From Amycolatopsis circi (GTDB lineage: Bacteria > Actinomycetota > Actinomycetes > Mycobacteriales > Pseudonocardiaceae): a stretch of 64,000 nt of DNA. Shown piece by piece: positions 17,764 through 27,418 of the stretch. Position numbers and translations under genes: made by a program. The stretch's first letter is position 1, and every line of letters begins with the position of its first letter. Below the pieces are notes generated by a model. That model was not told the origin of the DNA and made no database searches. It saw only the letters and a program-made list of their open reading frames with translations. The stretch is from assembly GCF_003385235.1 (NCBI RefSeq), contig NZ_PQIA01000003.1, positions 1 through 64,000 on the forward strand, in the 5' to 3' direction.

Positions 17764-18271
17764 CCAGCGTGGTCAGCCCGCCTTGGGGCTCCCTGGAGCT
17801 GCCCTAGACGCGACGTGTCCCGCCGCCCAGGTCCCGGTCGCTCCGATCGCTGTTGCTCGTTCGGACCTACCCGAATGGCGCTGCTTTTCCTCGGCTGATC
17901 GGATACGGTGACAGCCCGGCGGTACCTCAGCCATGGGCAAAAATCGCGACAGCACCTTACTCTGCCCGGATAACAGCCAACGGCGGCAGGCGCGACGATG
18001 GCTGCATCGCCCTCCTCGGCAGCGGAGTGTTGTCGCATCCCGGAGTTTCCAAGCATCGAGAAGCGGCTAACTTGATGCGGTGGTCCGTTTCAGGTCCTGC
18101 TCCTTCGCGACTTACCTGATCGAACTCGAGGAAACGTACCCCGCATAATCCTCGGGACCGAGCCGAGCGGCCATCGTTGTGCTGTGCCTGCTGCAGGGGA
18201 ACCAAGCTGCACGAGTTGCTCCCCGGGCAGCCCGCCCCGGCGAGATCCAGCCCTGTCATGAGCAGCTCGCC
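17764..18271. other. Gap with no recognised gene
   Basis: It follows the stop of the GT39 gene (minus strand). No protein family pattern is visible in any frame. Confidence 0.35.
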
Positions 18272-20371
18272 TTACCTGGCGCAGCGATACAGGATCCGGT
18301 TGCCGCCGAATTCGCTTACGATCGGCAAGGGCTTCGCGCCGCCGCCGTATGCGGACGCCGGCACCGTCGTGCAGTGCTGCCGCGTCCAGTTGTCCCGCTC
18401 GGAGATGTTGTCTTCGTCGCCGGCGATGCCGCTGCCGGGCGAGCGGAGCTGTTCCGACTTCGGGTCGAGCCCCAGCACGAACGCCAGCTTGCCCTGCGCC
18501 TGCCAGGAGGACAGCTGCGCCACGGTCGGCGTCCGGTCCAGACCGACGTATCCGCCCAACGCGACCGCTTTGACCGCGGTGTCGAGCAGGAACGGACCGG
18601 TGAGCACGGCCCCGCCTTCCACGGCCAGTTCTATCGGCGCGCCGTTGGCGTGGGCATGCGCGTAGTCGGCGATCTTGCGCCATTCCCCGGGCAGGTCGGC
18701 CTCGTCCAACCGGAACCCGTTCGGCATGGTGCCGGTGCGCAATGCGTACAGCACTCCCTGACGGTCGAGCAATCCTTGCTGGGGAGCAGGTTCCGGTGAC
18801 GCGGCGAACTCCCGCAGGTCGCCGAAGATCGACCCGGGCGGACCGGCGCTGGGCAGCGAGCCCCCGCCGAGCCCTCGGCCGGTGTCGCCGGCCTTGGCCG
18901 CCGACCACACGGCCGGTGCCAGCAAGGCGGCGATCAGGCCCAAGGCCAGCGCGGGGCGTTGCGCCGCTCTCGCCCCGAATCGCCCGAGCAGCAACCCCGA
19001 GACCGCCGGCACTGCGAGCGCCGCAACCGCGTAGCCCACCCAACCGTGCCACTCAGGTTCACGGTTCACCAGCACCCACGCCCACACCGCGGTGGCCGCG
19101 AGCCCGGCGGGCAGCAGGAACCAGAACGGCCCACGCTTCCGGTAGAGCGCCCACAGCCTGGCCGCACCGGCAGCGGCCAGCACCGCGACGGCCGGGGCCA
19201 GCTGAGTGGTGTAGTACGGATGGAAGATTCCTTCCTGCGAACTGAACACCGCGCCCAAGATCACCAGCCAGGAACCCCACAACCACCAGCCGAACCGTCC
19301 TCGACGGTCGGCAGGCTCCCGACGGCGAAGCCGGACCGCGCCGGCGACCGCCACGACGAGCAGCACCAGCGCGCACCACGGGATGAGCCAGCTGATCTGC
19401 CCGCCGACCGAATCGTTGAACAACCGGGCGGGTCCCGGCTCGCCGCCGAACGGCGAGGGCACGCCGCCCGACAGTTCCGGCGTCTGGCTCGCGGCGGGAC
19501 CGCCGCCGCTCCCCAGGCCGACGATCCGGCTGAACCCGTTGTACCCGAGAACCAGATCGAGCGCCGAGCCGTCGCTGCTGCCCCCGACGTAGGGCTTGGG
19601 CCGCGGCCACAACCCGGTGAGCACCACCCACCATGCCGAGGACACCAGCAGCACCGCCCCGGCGACAAGCAGATCGCGGATTTTCCTCCCCCAGCCGGTG
19701 TCGCGCGCGGCGGCGTAGGCCAGCGCCACGGCGGGCACCGGCATCCAGCCGGCCAGCATCTTGGTGAGGAAACCGCACCCGAGGAAGAACGCGGACCAGG
19801 CCAGCCACCGGGTGGCCTGGCGATCGAGAATCCCCGGTTCGACGGCGCGCGTCACCGCGTAGGCCGAAGCGACGCACCACAGCACCAGCAGGGTGTCCGG
19901 ATTGTTGTCCCGGTTGATCGACACAGTCGCCGGAGTCAACGCCAGCACCAGCGCCGCCAGCAAAGCCACGTTCTCTCCTGCCCAGCGACGCACGGCACGA
20001 TGCAACAAGAACACGGCCGCCGCGCCCTCGAGCACCTGTGGCAGCAGCACAGCCCAGCCGTGGAAACCGAACACCCACACCGAGAACACCTGCGGCCACA
20101 ACGCCATCGGCGGCTTGTCCACCGTGACCGTGCCGAGAGGGTCGTACGCGCCGAACAGGAAGTTGGCCAGGCCCTGCGACATCGACTTCGCAGCGACCGA
20201 GTAGTAGGCGTTGGCCCAGCCCTCGTCACCGATACGCCAGGCGTAGAGCACTGCCGACAGCGCCACGATGCCTGCCAGTGCGCACTCCGGCCAGCGCGCC
20301 TGCCACCGGACCCTCCGCTGTGCCGCCGGGGCGGGCTTCGCCGTGGTCGATCTGCCGATCGTCGCGCTCAT
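18272..20371 (-). CDS. GT39-family membrane glycosyltransferase (ArnT/PMT-like)
   Basis: 699 residues from the ATG at 20371, preceded by AGAGGTGAC. About 11-13 hydrophobic segments start at residue 28. The first extracytoplasmic loop has the acidic motif GDEGWANAYYSVAAK, which in PMT_2/ArnT-type GT-C enzymes holds the catalytic acid. A conserved VDKPPMALWPQ follows. The soluble C-terminal part (LPIVSEFGGNRILYRC) is extracytoplasmic. These enzymes move a sugar from polyprenyl phosphate to a lipid, glycan or protein on the outer face of the membrane. The acceptor cannot be inferred. Longer open sequence upstream of 20371 has poor coding character. It is followed only by the decay zone. Confidence 0.85.
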   Translation of the reverse strand: MSATIGRSTTAKPAPAAQRRVRWQARWPECALAGIVALSAVLYAWRIGDEGWANAYYSVAAKSMSQGLANFLFGAYDPLGTVTVDKPPMALWPQVFSVWVFGFHGWAVLLPQVLEGAAAVFLLHRAVRRWAGENVALLAALVLALTPATVSINRDNNPDTLLVLWCVASAYAVTRAVEPGILDRQATRWLAWSAFFLGCGFLTKMLAGWMPVPAVALAYAAARDTGWGRKIRDLLVAGAVLLVSSAWWVVLTGLWPRPKPYVGGSSDGSALDLVLGYNGFSRIVGLGSGGGPAASQTPELSGGVPSPFGGEPGPARLFNDSVGGQISWLIPWCALVLLVVAVAGAVRLRRREPADRRGRFGWWLWGSWLVILGAVFSSQEGIFHPYYTTQLAPAVAVLAAAGAARLWALYRKRGPFWFLLPAGLAATAVWAWVLVNREPEWHGWVGYAVAALAVPAVSGLLLGRFGARAAQRPALALGLIAALLAPAVWSAAKAGDTGRGLGGGSLPSAGPPGSIFGDLREFAASPEPAPQQGLLDRQGVLYALRTGTMPNGFRLDEADLPGEWRKIADYAHAHANGAPIELAVEGGAVLTGPFLLDTAVKAVALGGYVGLDRTPTVAQLSSWQAQGKLAFVLGLDPKSEQLRSPGSGIAGDEDNISERDNWTRQHCTTVPASAYGGGAKPLPIVSEFGGNRILYRCAR

Positions 20372-20593
20372 GCTGTCACCTCTTCGATCCGTCGTGCTGG
20401 ACGAGGGCGCCGCTGCCCACGCGCCACGAGCGGGCAGCTTCGAGACCGACTGTGGCCGCGGCGGAGCCGGTGGGCGAAAACAGCCGGGCAAAGCAACCGC
20501 CGCGACTTCCGGCGAGCCGCCACTCCGCGTTTCGGAACCCGGCTCTTCGTTCGCCCCCGCACCGGCGGCGCCTCGTCGCGGCGAATCCCCGGA

Positions 20594-21499
20594 CTAGACG
20601 GTGCGGCCGGCCACGTCGGCGCTCCAGTCTTTGGCTGTCTTGGTCGCGCCGCGCGCCGCGGCTTCGGACGGGACGATCGGGGTCGACTTACGGCCGAACA
20701 GCACGTCCATCGGCTCCTCGATGTCGCCCGCGTAGCCCATCGCGAAGCAGCCCTGCTGGTACCCGATGATCCGCAGCACGTCTTCGGGGTAGCTGCGGGC
20801 CACATCCGGCGGCGACACCAGGTACTGGTTCTCCTCCTGCCGCACCCAGCCCGAGCAGTAGCTGACGATGAGGCCCTGGCGAACCGCGTCGGTGGTGTTG
20901 TGGCCGCCGCCGTGGACGACCTTGCCGGAGAAGACGAACACCGAGCCCTTCCGCATCTCCACCGGCTTGAAGTCCGCCGGATCGACCTCCTCCGGAACGA
21001 CCGGGTCGCTGCCGGGGGCGACGAGCGTGGCTCCGTTCTCGGCGGTGAAATCGGTCAGTGCGAAGAAGAACTGGCACATCACGTGGTGGTCCGCCGCGAA
21101 CGGGAAGAAGTCCCAAATCAGCTCGTCCTTGTGCGGTTTCTGTGCCACCGAGCCCGGATACGCGCTGATCAGCTGGGTTTGCGACAACTGGATCTCGGTG
21201 GAGCTGTCGAGAAGTCCCCGCGCCACGGCAAGGCTCAGCGGGTGCACTACGAGGTTGCGGCCGGCTTCCGACCTCGCCACCAGGCTGCCGGTGCGCTTGG
21301 TGCGCTGGCCCGCGAAGGCGTCCGGCCCGAAGGGGGTGGCCTCGATGTACGGCGCCATCTCCTCGATCAGCGCGTCGACCGTTTCGGCCGGCAGCACGTC
21401 CTCGACGATGGCGTAGCCGTTCGTGCGAACGCTTGCCAGTACGTCTTCGGTGCTCGCGGTGTTGGCGAATCGGTCGGCGAGAGCATTCTTCATCGTCAT
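20594..21499 (-). CDS. PhyH-type Fe(II)/2-oxoglutarate dioxygenase
   Basis: 301 residues with a double-stranded beta-helix fold of the phytanoyl-CoA dioxygenase family. The iron triad is HKD (H123, D125) in QKPHKDELIWDF and H196 in VFSGKVVHGGGHN. R207 in RQGLIVSYC should bind the 2-oxoglutarate carboxylate. The family hydroxylates CoA thioesters, free amino acids and natural-product scaffolds. It is divergent from the aminomutase operon across 635 bp and could hydroxylate an intermediate of that pathway; this is inference from position only. The two methionines at the start (MTMKNAL) make ATG 21499 or 21493 possible. Confidence 0.87.
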   Translation of the reverse strand: MTMKNALADRFANTASTEDVLASVRTNGYAIVEDVLPAETVDALIEEMAPYIEATPFGPDAFAGQRTKRTGSLVARSEAGRNLVVHPLSLAVARGLLDSSTEIQLSQTQLISAYPGSVAQKPHKDELIWDFFPFAADHHVMCQFFFALTDFTAENGATLVAPGSDPVVPEEVDPADFKPVEMRKGSVFVFSGKVVHGGGHNTTDAVRQGLIVSYCSGWVRQEENQYLVSPPDVARSYPEDVLRIIGYQQGCFAMGYAGDIEEPMDVLFGRKSTPIVPSEAAARGATKTAKDWSADVAGRTV

Positions 21500-22134
21500 C
21501 CTCCCGTCTCAGGTATTGCCTGATCACATTATTCGTCACCAGTCCGGGCAGCTGACCGCTGCCAGTGCCGACGTCGCAGTTGTCCGATAATTTCACATCA
21601 GCTCGCATTGTCGGCCTGGAGCCGCTTGAGAAATACCCCGGAACGGCTCGCCGCCCGATGCGAATGCTTCCAGAAAAAGCGCCAGGCACGTAGATACATT
21701 CAGGTGTGATCCACGCCATAGCGCAAAGATGGCCGATCTGCGCATTTCGACGGAATTCTTCTCAGGCGCGAGAGCCTACTCCCGGCCTTGCCGGAGTCAA
21801 CGGTTCTCCGCGGACGTGCACAAAGAGGCAGCGACGATTTCCCTTTTGCGCAAAGAGCATGCAGCACCGGCCTGGCACGCTTTCGGAGGTTGACGATTCC
21901 GCAGCGGGTGTCGATACTTGAGGACGACGTCAAGAGCAGCCTCGAAGTCGCTGCCATCCGCCTGGCATTGAGAGCGGAATCAGCAGAATCGGCCGAGCTC
22001 CGACTCCCGCGCTGCAGGTTCTATTAGTCGAATACTTGCCCGGCGGCGCCAGTCGCTGCTGCAAGAAAATGCGTTCGCACGACAGCGGCTGCGGCTTTCC
22101 TGAACTCATCGGCTAACCGTATGGAGGCAAGACC
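21500..22134. promoter_or_regulatory. Divergent promoter region of PhyH gene and aminomutase operon
   Basis: No gene is visible in these 635 bp. It contains the consensus-like promoter at 21890-21918. It also contains an imperfect inverted repeat around 21719-21747 (GCGCAAAGAT...ATCTGCGC), whose GCGCAAAG word recurs near 21848. These may be regulator sites. Confidence 0.5.
21890..21918 (+). promoter_or_regulatory. Predicted promoter of the aminomutase operon
   Basis: TTGACG (21890-21895), a 17-bp spacer, then GATACT (21913-21918): good matches to -35 and -10 of the main vegetative sigma factor. Transcription would start near 21925, leaving a leader of about 210 nt before the GTG at 22135. 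Confidence 0.6.
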
Positions 22135-23742
22135 GTGACCTTGGTCGACACTGAGCAGAGCACTGTGTCGTTCGACGGCGAAACCCTCAGCATCGGCGAC
22201 GTCCGCAACGTCGCGGAGAACCACGCACCGTGCACTGTGCGCTCCGAGGTGCTGGTCAAAGCCGCGAAGAGCCGGCGCCAGTTCGAAGAAATCGTCAAGA
22301 CCGGCGCCGCCGTCTACGGCGTCACCACGGGCTACGGCGAGATGATCTACATGCAGGTCGAGCCGTCCAAAGAAGTGGAGCTGCAGACCAACCTCATCCG
22401 CAGCCACAGCGCCGGGGTCGGCGCGCTGTTTCGCGAGGACGAGGCACGAGCCATCCTGGCCGCCCGGCTCAACGCCCTCTCCCGCGGCTACTCCGCTGTG
22501 CGGCCGGAGATCCTGGAGCGCCTCGCGCTCTACCTGAACCGCAACATCGTCCCCGCGATCCCGGAAATCGGCTCCCTCGGCGCCAGCGGAGACCTGGCGA
22601 CGCTGTCGCACATCGCGATCACCCTCATCGGCGAGGGGTACGTGCTTCGCGGCGGCCAGCGGGTGCCGACCGCCGAAGTGTTGCGCGAGCACGGGATCAC
22701 TCCGCTGGAGGTGCGGTTCAAAGAGGGACTCGCGCTGATCAACGGCACCTCCGGCATGACGGGACTCGGCTCGCTGGTAGTGGGCCGGGCGCTGGACCAG
22801 TTGCACCAGGCCGAAATCGTCTCGGCGCTCGTGCTGGAGACGCTCAAGTGCTCCACCAGCCCGTTCCTGCCCGAAGGCCACGAACTCGCCCGCCCGCACC
22901 GCGGCCAGATCGACTCGGCCGCCAACCTGCGCGCTCTGCTGGCCGGCAGCGAACTCGCCGTAGCCCACTCCGACTTGCGCAAGGAGGCGGAACAGCGGCG
23001 CGTGGGCGAAGAGGTCACCCGCACGGACGTCTACTTGCAGAAGGCCTATTCGCTGCGGGCGATCCCCCAAGTCCTCGGCGCGGTCCGCGACTCTCTGCGC
23101 CACGCCGCCGGCACGCTGCACACCGAGCTGAACTCCGCCACCGACAATCCCTTGTTCTTCGAAGGCAAAGAGGTCTTCCACGGCGGCAACTACCACGGCC
23201 AGCCGGTCGCGTTCGTCATGGACTACACCGCCATCGCGCTGACCCAGCTCGGCGTGCTGTCCGAACGCCGCAGCAACCGCCTGCTCAACCGGCACCTGAG
23301 CTACGGCCTGCCGGAATTCCTGGTGGCCGGCGACCCCGGTCTCAACAGCGGTTTCGCCGGCGCCCAGTACCCCGCGACCGCACTGGTCGCCGAGAACCGG
23401 ACCATCGGCCCCGCCAGCACGCAGAGCGTCCCCTCCAACGGCGACAACCAGGACGTCGTCAGCATGGGCCTGATCGCCGCGCGCAACGCCCGCCGGGTGC
23501 TGCAGAACAACACCCGCATCCTGGCCCTCGAATACCTCGCCGCCGCGCAGGCGGTGGATCTGACCGGCCGCTACGAAGGTCTGAGCCCGGCGGGCAAGAC
23601 CACCTATCAGACGGTTCGCTCCCTGGCTCCGATGCTCGAAAAAGACCGCTACATGTCCGACGAACTGGAGCTGGTGGCCGAAGCCGTCTCCAAGGGCGTG
23701 TTCCTCGACGCGATCAAAGCGCTGGACATCCCGCTGCGCTGA
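22135..23742 (+). CDS. MIO-dependent tyrosine/phenylalanine 2,3-aminomutase or ammonia-lyase
   Basis: 535 residues from a GTG with GGAGG 7 nt upstream. The prosthetic MIO group forms from A150-S151-G152 in GSLGASGDLA. The catalytic lid Tyr is Y61 in YGVTTGYGEM. The substrate-selectivity pair is S90-H91 in NLIRSHSAG. Residue positions are offset by only two from SgcC4, the beta-tyrosine-forming aminomutase of the C-1027 enediyne pathway. Long stretches such as GDNQDVVSMGLI and LSYGLPEFLV also read like SgcC4 (memory comparison). An SH pair occurs in tyrosine aminomutases and histidine lyases, unlike HL (TAL) or FL (PAL). It is first in an operon with carboxylate-reducing enzymes, so beta-tyrosine is the favoured product. 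Plain lyase activity is the alternative. Confidence 0.85.
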   Translation: MTLVDTEQSTVSFDGETLSIGDVRNVAENHAPCTVRSEVLVKAAKSRRQFEEIVKTGAAVYGVTTGYGEMIYMQVEPSKEVELQTNLIRSHSAGVGALFREDEARAILAARLNALSRGYSAVRPEILERLALYLNRNIVPAIPEIGSLGASGDLATLSHIAITLIGEGYVLRGGQRVPTAEVLREHGITPLEVRFKEGLALINGTSGMTGLGSLVVGRALDQLHQAEIVSALVLETLKCSTSPFLPEGHELARPHRGQIDSAANLRALLAGSELAVAHSDLRKEAEQRRVGEEVTRTDVYLQKAYSLRAIPQVLGAVRDSLRHAAGTLHTELNSATDNPLFFEGKEVFHGGNYHGQPVAFVMDYTAIALTQLGVLSERRSNRLLNRHLSYGLPEFLVAGDPGLNSGFAGAQYPATALVAENRTIGPASTQSVPSNGDNQDVVSMGLIAARNARRVLQNNTRILALEYLAAAQAVDLTGRYEGLSPAGKTTYQTVRSLAPMLEKDRYMSDELELVAEAVSKGVFLDAIKALDIPLR

Positions 23743-23795
23743 GGCCGGGAAGCGGCAGCGGACGGCCCACGCGACTCAGCGGACGGAGGATCGAT

Positions 23796-24896
23796 ATGAC
23801 ACCACGGCAAGCACCAGCGGTCTTGGACGCCGCGTTCGACGCGCGGGTGGACCCGGACGAACTGGTCCGCGCGGCCATGCAGTGGCACTTCTCGCCGGAG
23901 ACCGGCACGCCCTTCTGGCTCGACCGGTTGCCGCGGCTGGGCTTCGACCCGCGCACCGAGGTGCGCACGATGGACGACCTGAGGATGTTTCCTCAGCTGG
24001 TCGACGAACTCCGGCACGTCCCGATCGAGGATCTGATCCCCCGCGGCTACGGCGGATCCGCCGAGATCATCGGCGTGTTCGAAAGCGGCGGCACCACCGG
24101 CTCGCCCAAGCGGGTGCTCTACTTCGCCGACTGGATGGAACGCGAAATGGCCGGCGCCATGCGCGCCATGGACGAGCGGGGCTATCCCCGGAACGTCAAC
24201 TGGCTGTCGATGGGTCCCAGCGGGCCGCACGACTACGCCGAGCTGACGGCGCAGCACGCCCGCCGCAGGGGCGGAGTCCGCTTCGCGGTGGACTTCGACC
24301 CGCGCTGGGTGCGGCTGGGCCTGCGCCAAGGCCGCGCCGAGGAGATCGAGCGGTACCTGGACCACGTGCTCGCGCAGGCGGCCGACGTCCTGTCTACGCA
24401 GCGGGTCGGAGCCGTCCAGGCCCCGCCCCCGCTGCTGTCCAGGCTGGCGCGCGACGAACGCCTGGTCGACCTGGTCCGCCGCCAGGTCAAGGCGATCACC
24501 TGGTGCGGCACCAGCATGGACAGCGACACCCGGGACCTGCTGCGCGAGGACGTGTTCCCCGGGATCCTGGTGTACGGCCTCTACGGCAGCACCATGGCGC
24601 TGGGCGCGGCGTTCGAACGGCCGGCGACCGACGGCGGGGATTCCGTGTTCGATCCGCCGTCGGCGCACGTGACCTACGAGGTCGTCGACCCGGCCGACGG
24701 CAAGCCGGTCGCCGTCGGCGAAACGGGGCGCGTGGTGATGCATCACGTCAGCAAATCGGCGCTGCTGCCCAACAACCTGGAACGCGACGTGGCCCGGCGG
24801 GCGGCCGAGCCCGACGGCCAGGTCAGCCACTCGGTGGCCGACGTGCGCCCCGTGGAGGAGTTCTCCGGAGTGCCGGTGATCGTGGGGGCGTACTGA
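23796..24896 (+). CDS. LuxE/PaaK-like acyl-adenylating enzyme
   Basis: 366 residues; ATG with GGACGGAGGA upstream. The adenylate-forming core motif SGGTTGSPKR (97-106) and the A5-like LVYGLYGSTMALG are present. The protein is shorter than phenylacetate-CoA ligases (about 430) and lacks the C-terminal subdomain with the catalytic Lys, like LuxE acyl-protein synthetases. LuxE carries its acyl group on a C-terminal Cys; here the only Cys is in ITWCGTS, mid-protein. How the acyl group is handed on is therefore unclear. Its neighbour is a LuxC-like reductase whose start codon overlaps its stop by 1 bp, so a two-component carboxylic acid reductase is the natural reading. Confidence 0.75.
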   Translation: MTPRQAPAVLDAAFDARVDPDELVRAAMQWHFSPETGTPFWLDRLPRLGFDPRTEVRTMDDLRMFPQLVDELRHVPIEDLIPRGYGGSAEIIGVFESGGTTGSPKRVLYFADWMEREMAGAMRAMDERGYPRNVNWLSMGPSGPHDYAELTAQHARRRGGVRFAVDFDPRWVRLGLRQGRAEEIERYLDHVLAQAADVLSTQRVGAVQAPPPLLSRLARDERLVDLVRRQVKAITWCGTSMDSDTRDLLREDVFPGILVYGLYGSTMALGAAFERPATDGGDSVFDPPSAHVTYEVVDPADGKPVAVGETGRVVMHHVSKSALLPNNLERDVARRAAEPDGQVSHSVADVRPVEEFSGVPVIVGAY

Positions 24897-26311
24897 TGAG
24901 TTCCGCCGCGGGCGCCGATCTTCACCTGATCGACGCGCTGGACGGCGCCGGACGCTACCGGACCAACCGGCGAGAGGTCGTCCGGGACGTCACGGGCACG
25001 CCGGTGGCCGAGCTGACCCTGGCACCGGCCCTTTACATCGCGCGCACCATGGACAAGCTCAGGTCGGCGCCGGCCACGGCCGCGGCGTGGCCGGCGGAGC
25101 TGCGCGCCGAGCGGCTGAGATCCGCTGCCCGCCGCTTCGCCGGTGGTGTGCTCGACGGGATCGCTCCCGACGAGCACCACCGGCTGGTGGCCCGGACCAC
25201 GGGCGTGCCGGTGGCCGTGGCCAGGGCCGCGGCCGCGACGATCGCCGACGTCGCGGCCCACGCTCAGGACTGCGTCGAACTCGCTCGGCCCGCCGGTGCG
25301 GTCCCGTCCGGCGCTCGAGCCGGGGAAAAGGGACCTGCCGGTCCCGTCGTGGTCTGGCGCCGCCGGGGCCGGGTGTTCAGCGTTCAGGCCTCCGGCAACC
25401 ACCCGGCCGTCCATTCGCTCTGGCTGGAATCGCTGGCCCTGGGCTACCGGGTGGCGGTGCGGCCGTCACGACGCGACCCGTTCACCGCGTACCGGCTGGT
25501 GCTGGCGCTGCGCGCGGCCGGATTCCCCGACGACGACGTGCTGCTGCTGCCCTGCGACCACGCCACAGCGGGCGAACTGGTCCACGGCGGCGATCTGGCC
25601 ATGGTCTTCGGCGGCGACGAGGTGCTCGCACGCTACGGCGCGAGCGGCAACCGCACTCCGATCCTTCCGCAGGGGCCAGGACGGGTGAAGGTGCTGATCA
25701 CCGGGGACTGGGAACCGCACCTGGAGGTCGTCGCGGAGTCGGTCGCCGGGCTGGGCGGAGTGTCCTGCCTCAACACCACCGCGGTACTGGTCGAGCACGA
25801 TGCCCCGGGATTCGCCCGTGCACTGGCCGAGCGGCTGGCGCAGGCAAAGCCGCTGCCGCCCGAAGACGAGGCCGCGGAGCTGCCCTGCACGTCGCTGGCC
25901 GAAGCACGCGCGCTGGACGCATTCCTGCGCGCAAGCGCGACGGGAGCCACACCGGTCCTCGGCGGCGAAGGGATAGCGCACGACCTCGGCGACGGCAGTG
26001 CCGCGCTGCGCCCCGCGGTCCATTTGCTGGCCGACACCGGGTCCGGACACCTGGACATCGAATTGCCGTTCCCGTGCGCGTGGGTGGCACCTTGGTCCGC
26101 GTCGCTGGGCGTCGCGCCGCTGCGGAACTCGCTGGTTGTCGGTCTGGCAGCGGAGAGCGACGCCCTGGTGGACGACTTGGTCGCCGATCCGTCCGTCCGC
26201 AACATCTACGGCCTGGACCGTCCCACGTGGTGGCTGCCGCCCGGCGTGCCGCACGACGGGTTCCTGGCGGAATTCCTGATGCGCAGCACCGCGGTGGCGC
26301 GGTCCCGATGA
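24896..26311 (+). CDS. LuxC-like acyl reductase (aldehyde dehydrogenase fold)
   Basis: 471 residues. Acyl-CoA-reductase-type features are VQASGNHPAVHSLWLESLALGYRVAVRPSRRDPFT (nucleotide-binding segment, residues 163-197), VFGGDEVLARYG, and the nucleophilic C291 in GGVSCLNTTAV, within a segment matching the ALDH catalytic Cys region. The family (LuxC, DUF1487/acyl-reductase type) reduces an activated acyl group to an aldehyde with NAD(P)H. The ATG overlaps the stop of the adenylating enzyme gene (TGATG). With the aminomutase upstream and an alcohol dehydrogenase downstream, the predicted product is a beta-amino aldehyde (or a cinnamaldehyde if the first enzyme is a lyase). Confidence 0.78.
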   Translation: MSSAAGADLHLIDALDGAGRYRTNRREVVRDVTGTPVAELTLAPALYIARTMDKLRSAPATAAAWPAELRAERLRSAARRFAGGVLDGIAPDEHHRLVARTTGVPVAVARAAAATIADVAAHAQDCVELARPAGAVPSGARAGEKGPAGPVVVWRRRGRVFSVQASGNHPAVHSLWLESLALGYRVAVRPSRRDPFTAYRLVLALRAAGFPDDDVLLLPCDHATAGELVHGGDLAMVFGGDEVLARYGASGNRTPILPQGPGRVKVLITGDWEPHLEVVAESVAGLGGVSCLNTTAVLVEHDAPGFARALAERLAQAKPLPPEDEAAELPCTSLAEARALDAFLRASATGATPVLGGEGIAHDLGDGSAALRPAVHLLADTGSGHLDIELPFPCAWVAPWSASLGVAPLRNSLVVGLAAESDALVDDLVADPSVRNIYGLDRPTWWLPPGVPHDGFLAEFLMRSTAVARSR

Positions 26312-26342
26312 GGACGTCCCCGCTGGAGAAAGGAGAGGCGCA

Positions 26343-27386
26343 GTGCGTGCCGTTGTCGTCCACGGTCCCGGCGACGTCCGGGTCGAACCGGTCCCCGAAC
26401 CCCGCGTCGAACATCCCGCCGACGCGGTGGTGCGGGTGGTCGCGGCCGCGGTGTGCGGCTCCGACCTCGCCGTGCTGCGGGGCCGGTCGCCGCTTCCCCG
26501 CCCGATTCGCAGCGGCCACGAGTTCGTCGGGGTCGTCGAGGAGGTAGGCGGCGACATCGGCCGGCTGCGTCCGGGGCAGTTCGTCATCGCTCCGTTCAGC
26601 ACCTCCTGCGGCGGCTGCGCCCACTGCCGGCGCGGCGTGACCATCGCTTGCGACAGCGCGCAACTGTTCGGCGAGATCAGCCCGGACGGCTCCGTCCTCG
26701 ACGGCGGGCACGCCGAGCTGGTCCGGGTGCCACTGGCCGACACCACCTTGGCAGCTGTGCCCGATTCGCCTCCGGACGACCTGCTGTCGCCGTTGCTGTC
26801 GCTGGCCGACGTGATGCCGACCGGGCACGAAGCCGCGATGTGCGCCGGGGTCGGTCCCGGATCCGCCGTGGTGGTCGTGGGAGACGGCGCGGTCGGCCAG
26901 TGCGCGGTGCTGGCAAGCCGCAGGCTGGGCGCCGAGCGGATCGTGGTGATGTCGCGCGATCCCGGCCGGCAGGCGCTGGCCCGGCACCACGGGGCGACCG
27001 ACGTGGTTCCCGGCCGGGGCGATGCGGGCGTCGCCGAAGTGGCCGACTTGCTCGGCGGAGGCAGCGGCCACGTCGTGGAAGCCGTGGGCACGCTCCAGTC
27101 GATACGGCAGGCGATCGGGTGCGCGCGGCCGGGCGGGCGGATCGGGTACGCGGGTCTGCCCTGGGACGTGACCTTGCCGCTGTGGGAATTGTTCGGCAAG
27201 AACATCACGCTGTCCGGTGGCGGCACCAGCGTGCGGGCGCACCTGCCCGAACTGCTGGCGGATGTGCTGGACGGCGCCTTGAACCCGAGCGCGGTGTTCG
27301 ACGCCGAGTTCTCCCTCCCCGACGCGCCGAAGGCCTTTCAGTTGATGAACTCCCGCGGGTGCGTCAAGCCAGTCCTGCGTCCGTGA
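26343..27386 (+). CDS. Zinc-dependent medium-chain alcohol dehydrogenase
   Basis: 347 residues from a GTG with GAAAGGAGA upstream. Catalytic zinc ligands are C38 (VCGSD) and H59-E60 (GHEFVG). The structural-zinc cluster is C89, C92, C95 and C103 in TSCGGCAHCRRGVTIAC. The NAD(P) fold is VVVGDGAVGQCAVL. Complete and standard in length. Third enzyme after acid activation and reduction, 31 nt behind the acyl reductase. It most likely reduces the aldehyde to a primary alcohol, though it could also oxidise a different alcohol. Confidence 0.88.
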   Translation: MRAVVVHGPGDVRVEPVPEPRVEHPADAVVRVVAAAVCGSDLAVLRGRSPLPRPIRSGHEFVGVVEEVGGDIGRLRPGQFVIAPFSTSCGGCAHCRRGVTIACDSAQLFGEISPDGSVLDGGHAELVRVPLADTTLAAVPDSPPDDLLSPLLSLADVMPTGHEAAMCAGVGPGSAVVVVGDGAVGQCAVLASRRLGAERIVVMSRDPGRQALARHHGATDVVPGRGDAGVAEVADLLGGGSGHVVEAVGTLQSIRQAIGCARPGGRIGYAGLPWDVTLPLWELFGKNITLSGGGTSVRAHLPELLADVLDGALNPSAVFDAEFSLPDAPKAFQLMNSRGCVKPVLRP

Positions 27387-27418
27387 CGAAGCCGGATCCC
27401 GGGAAGGAGGGCGCGTCG

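Noticed and set aside
20372..20491. N-terminal extension of the GT39 gene to 20491
   Set aside because: The ATG at 20371 has AGAGGTGAC in front, and the extension is Pro/Ser-rich and unlike a GT39 N-terminus.
22135..23742. Calling the MIO enzyme a housekeeping histidine ammonia-lyase
   Set aside because: The SH pair allows it, but no other hut genes are present, and the overall sequence and residue numbering match SgcC4-type aminomutases; kept as an alternative only.
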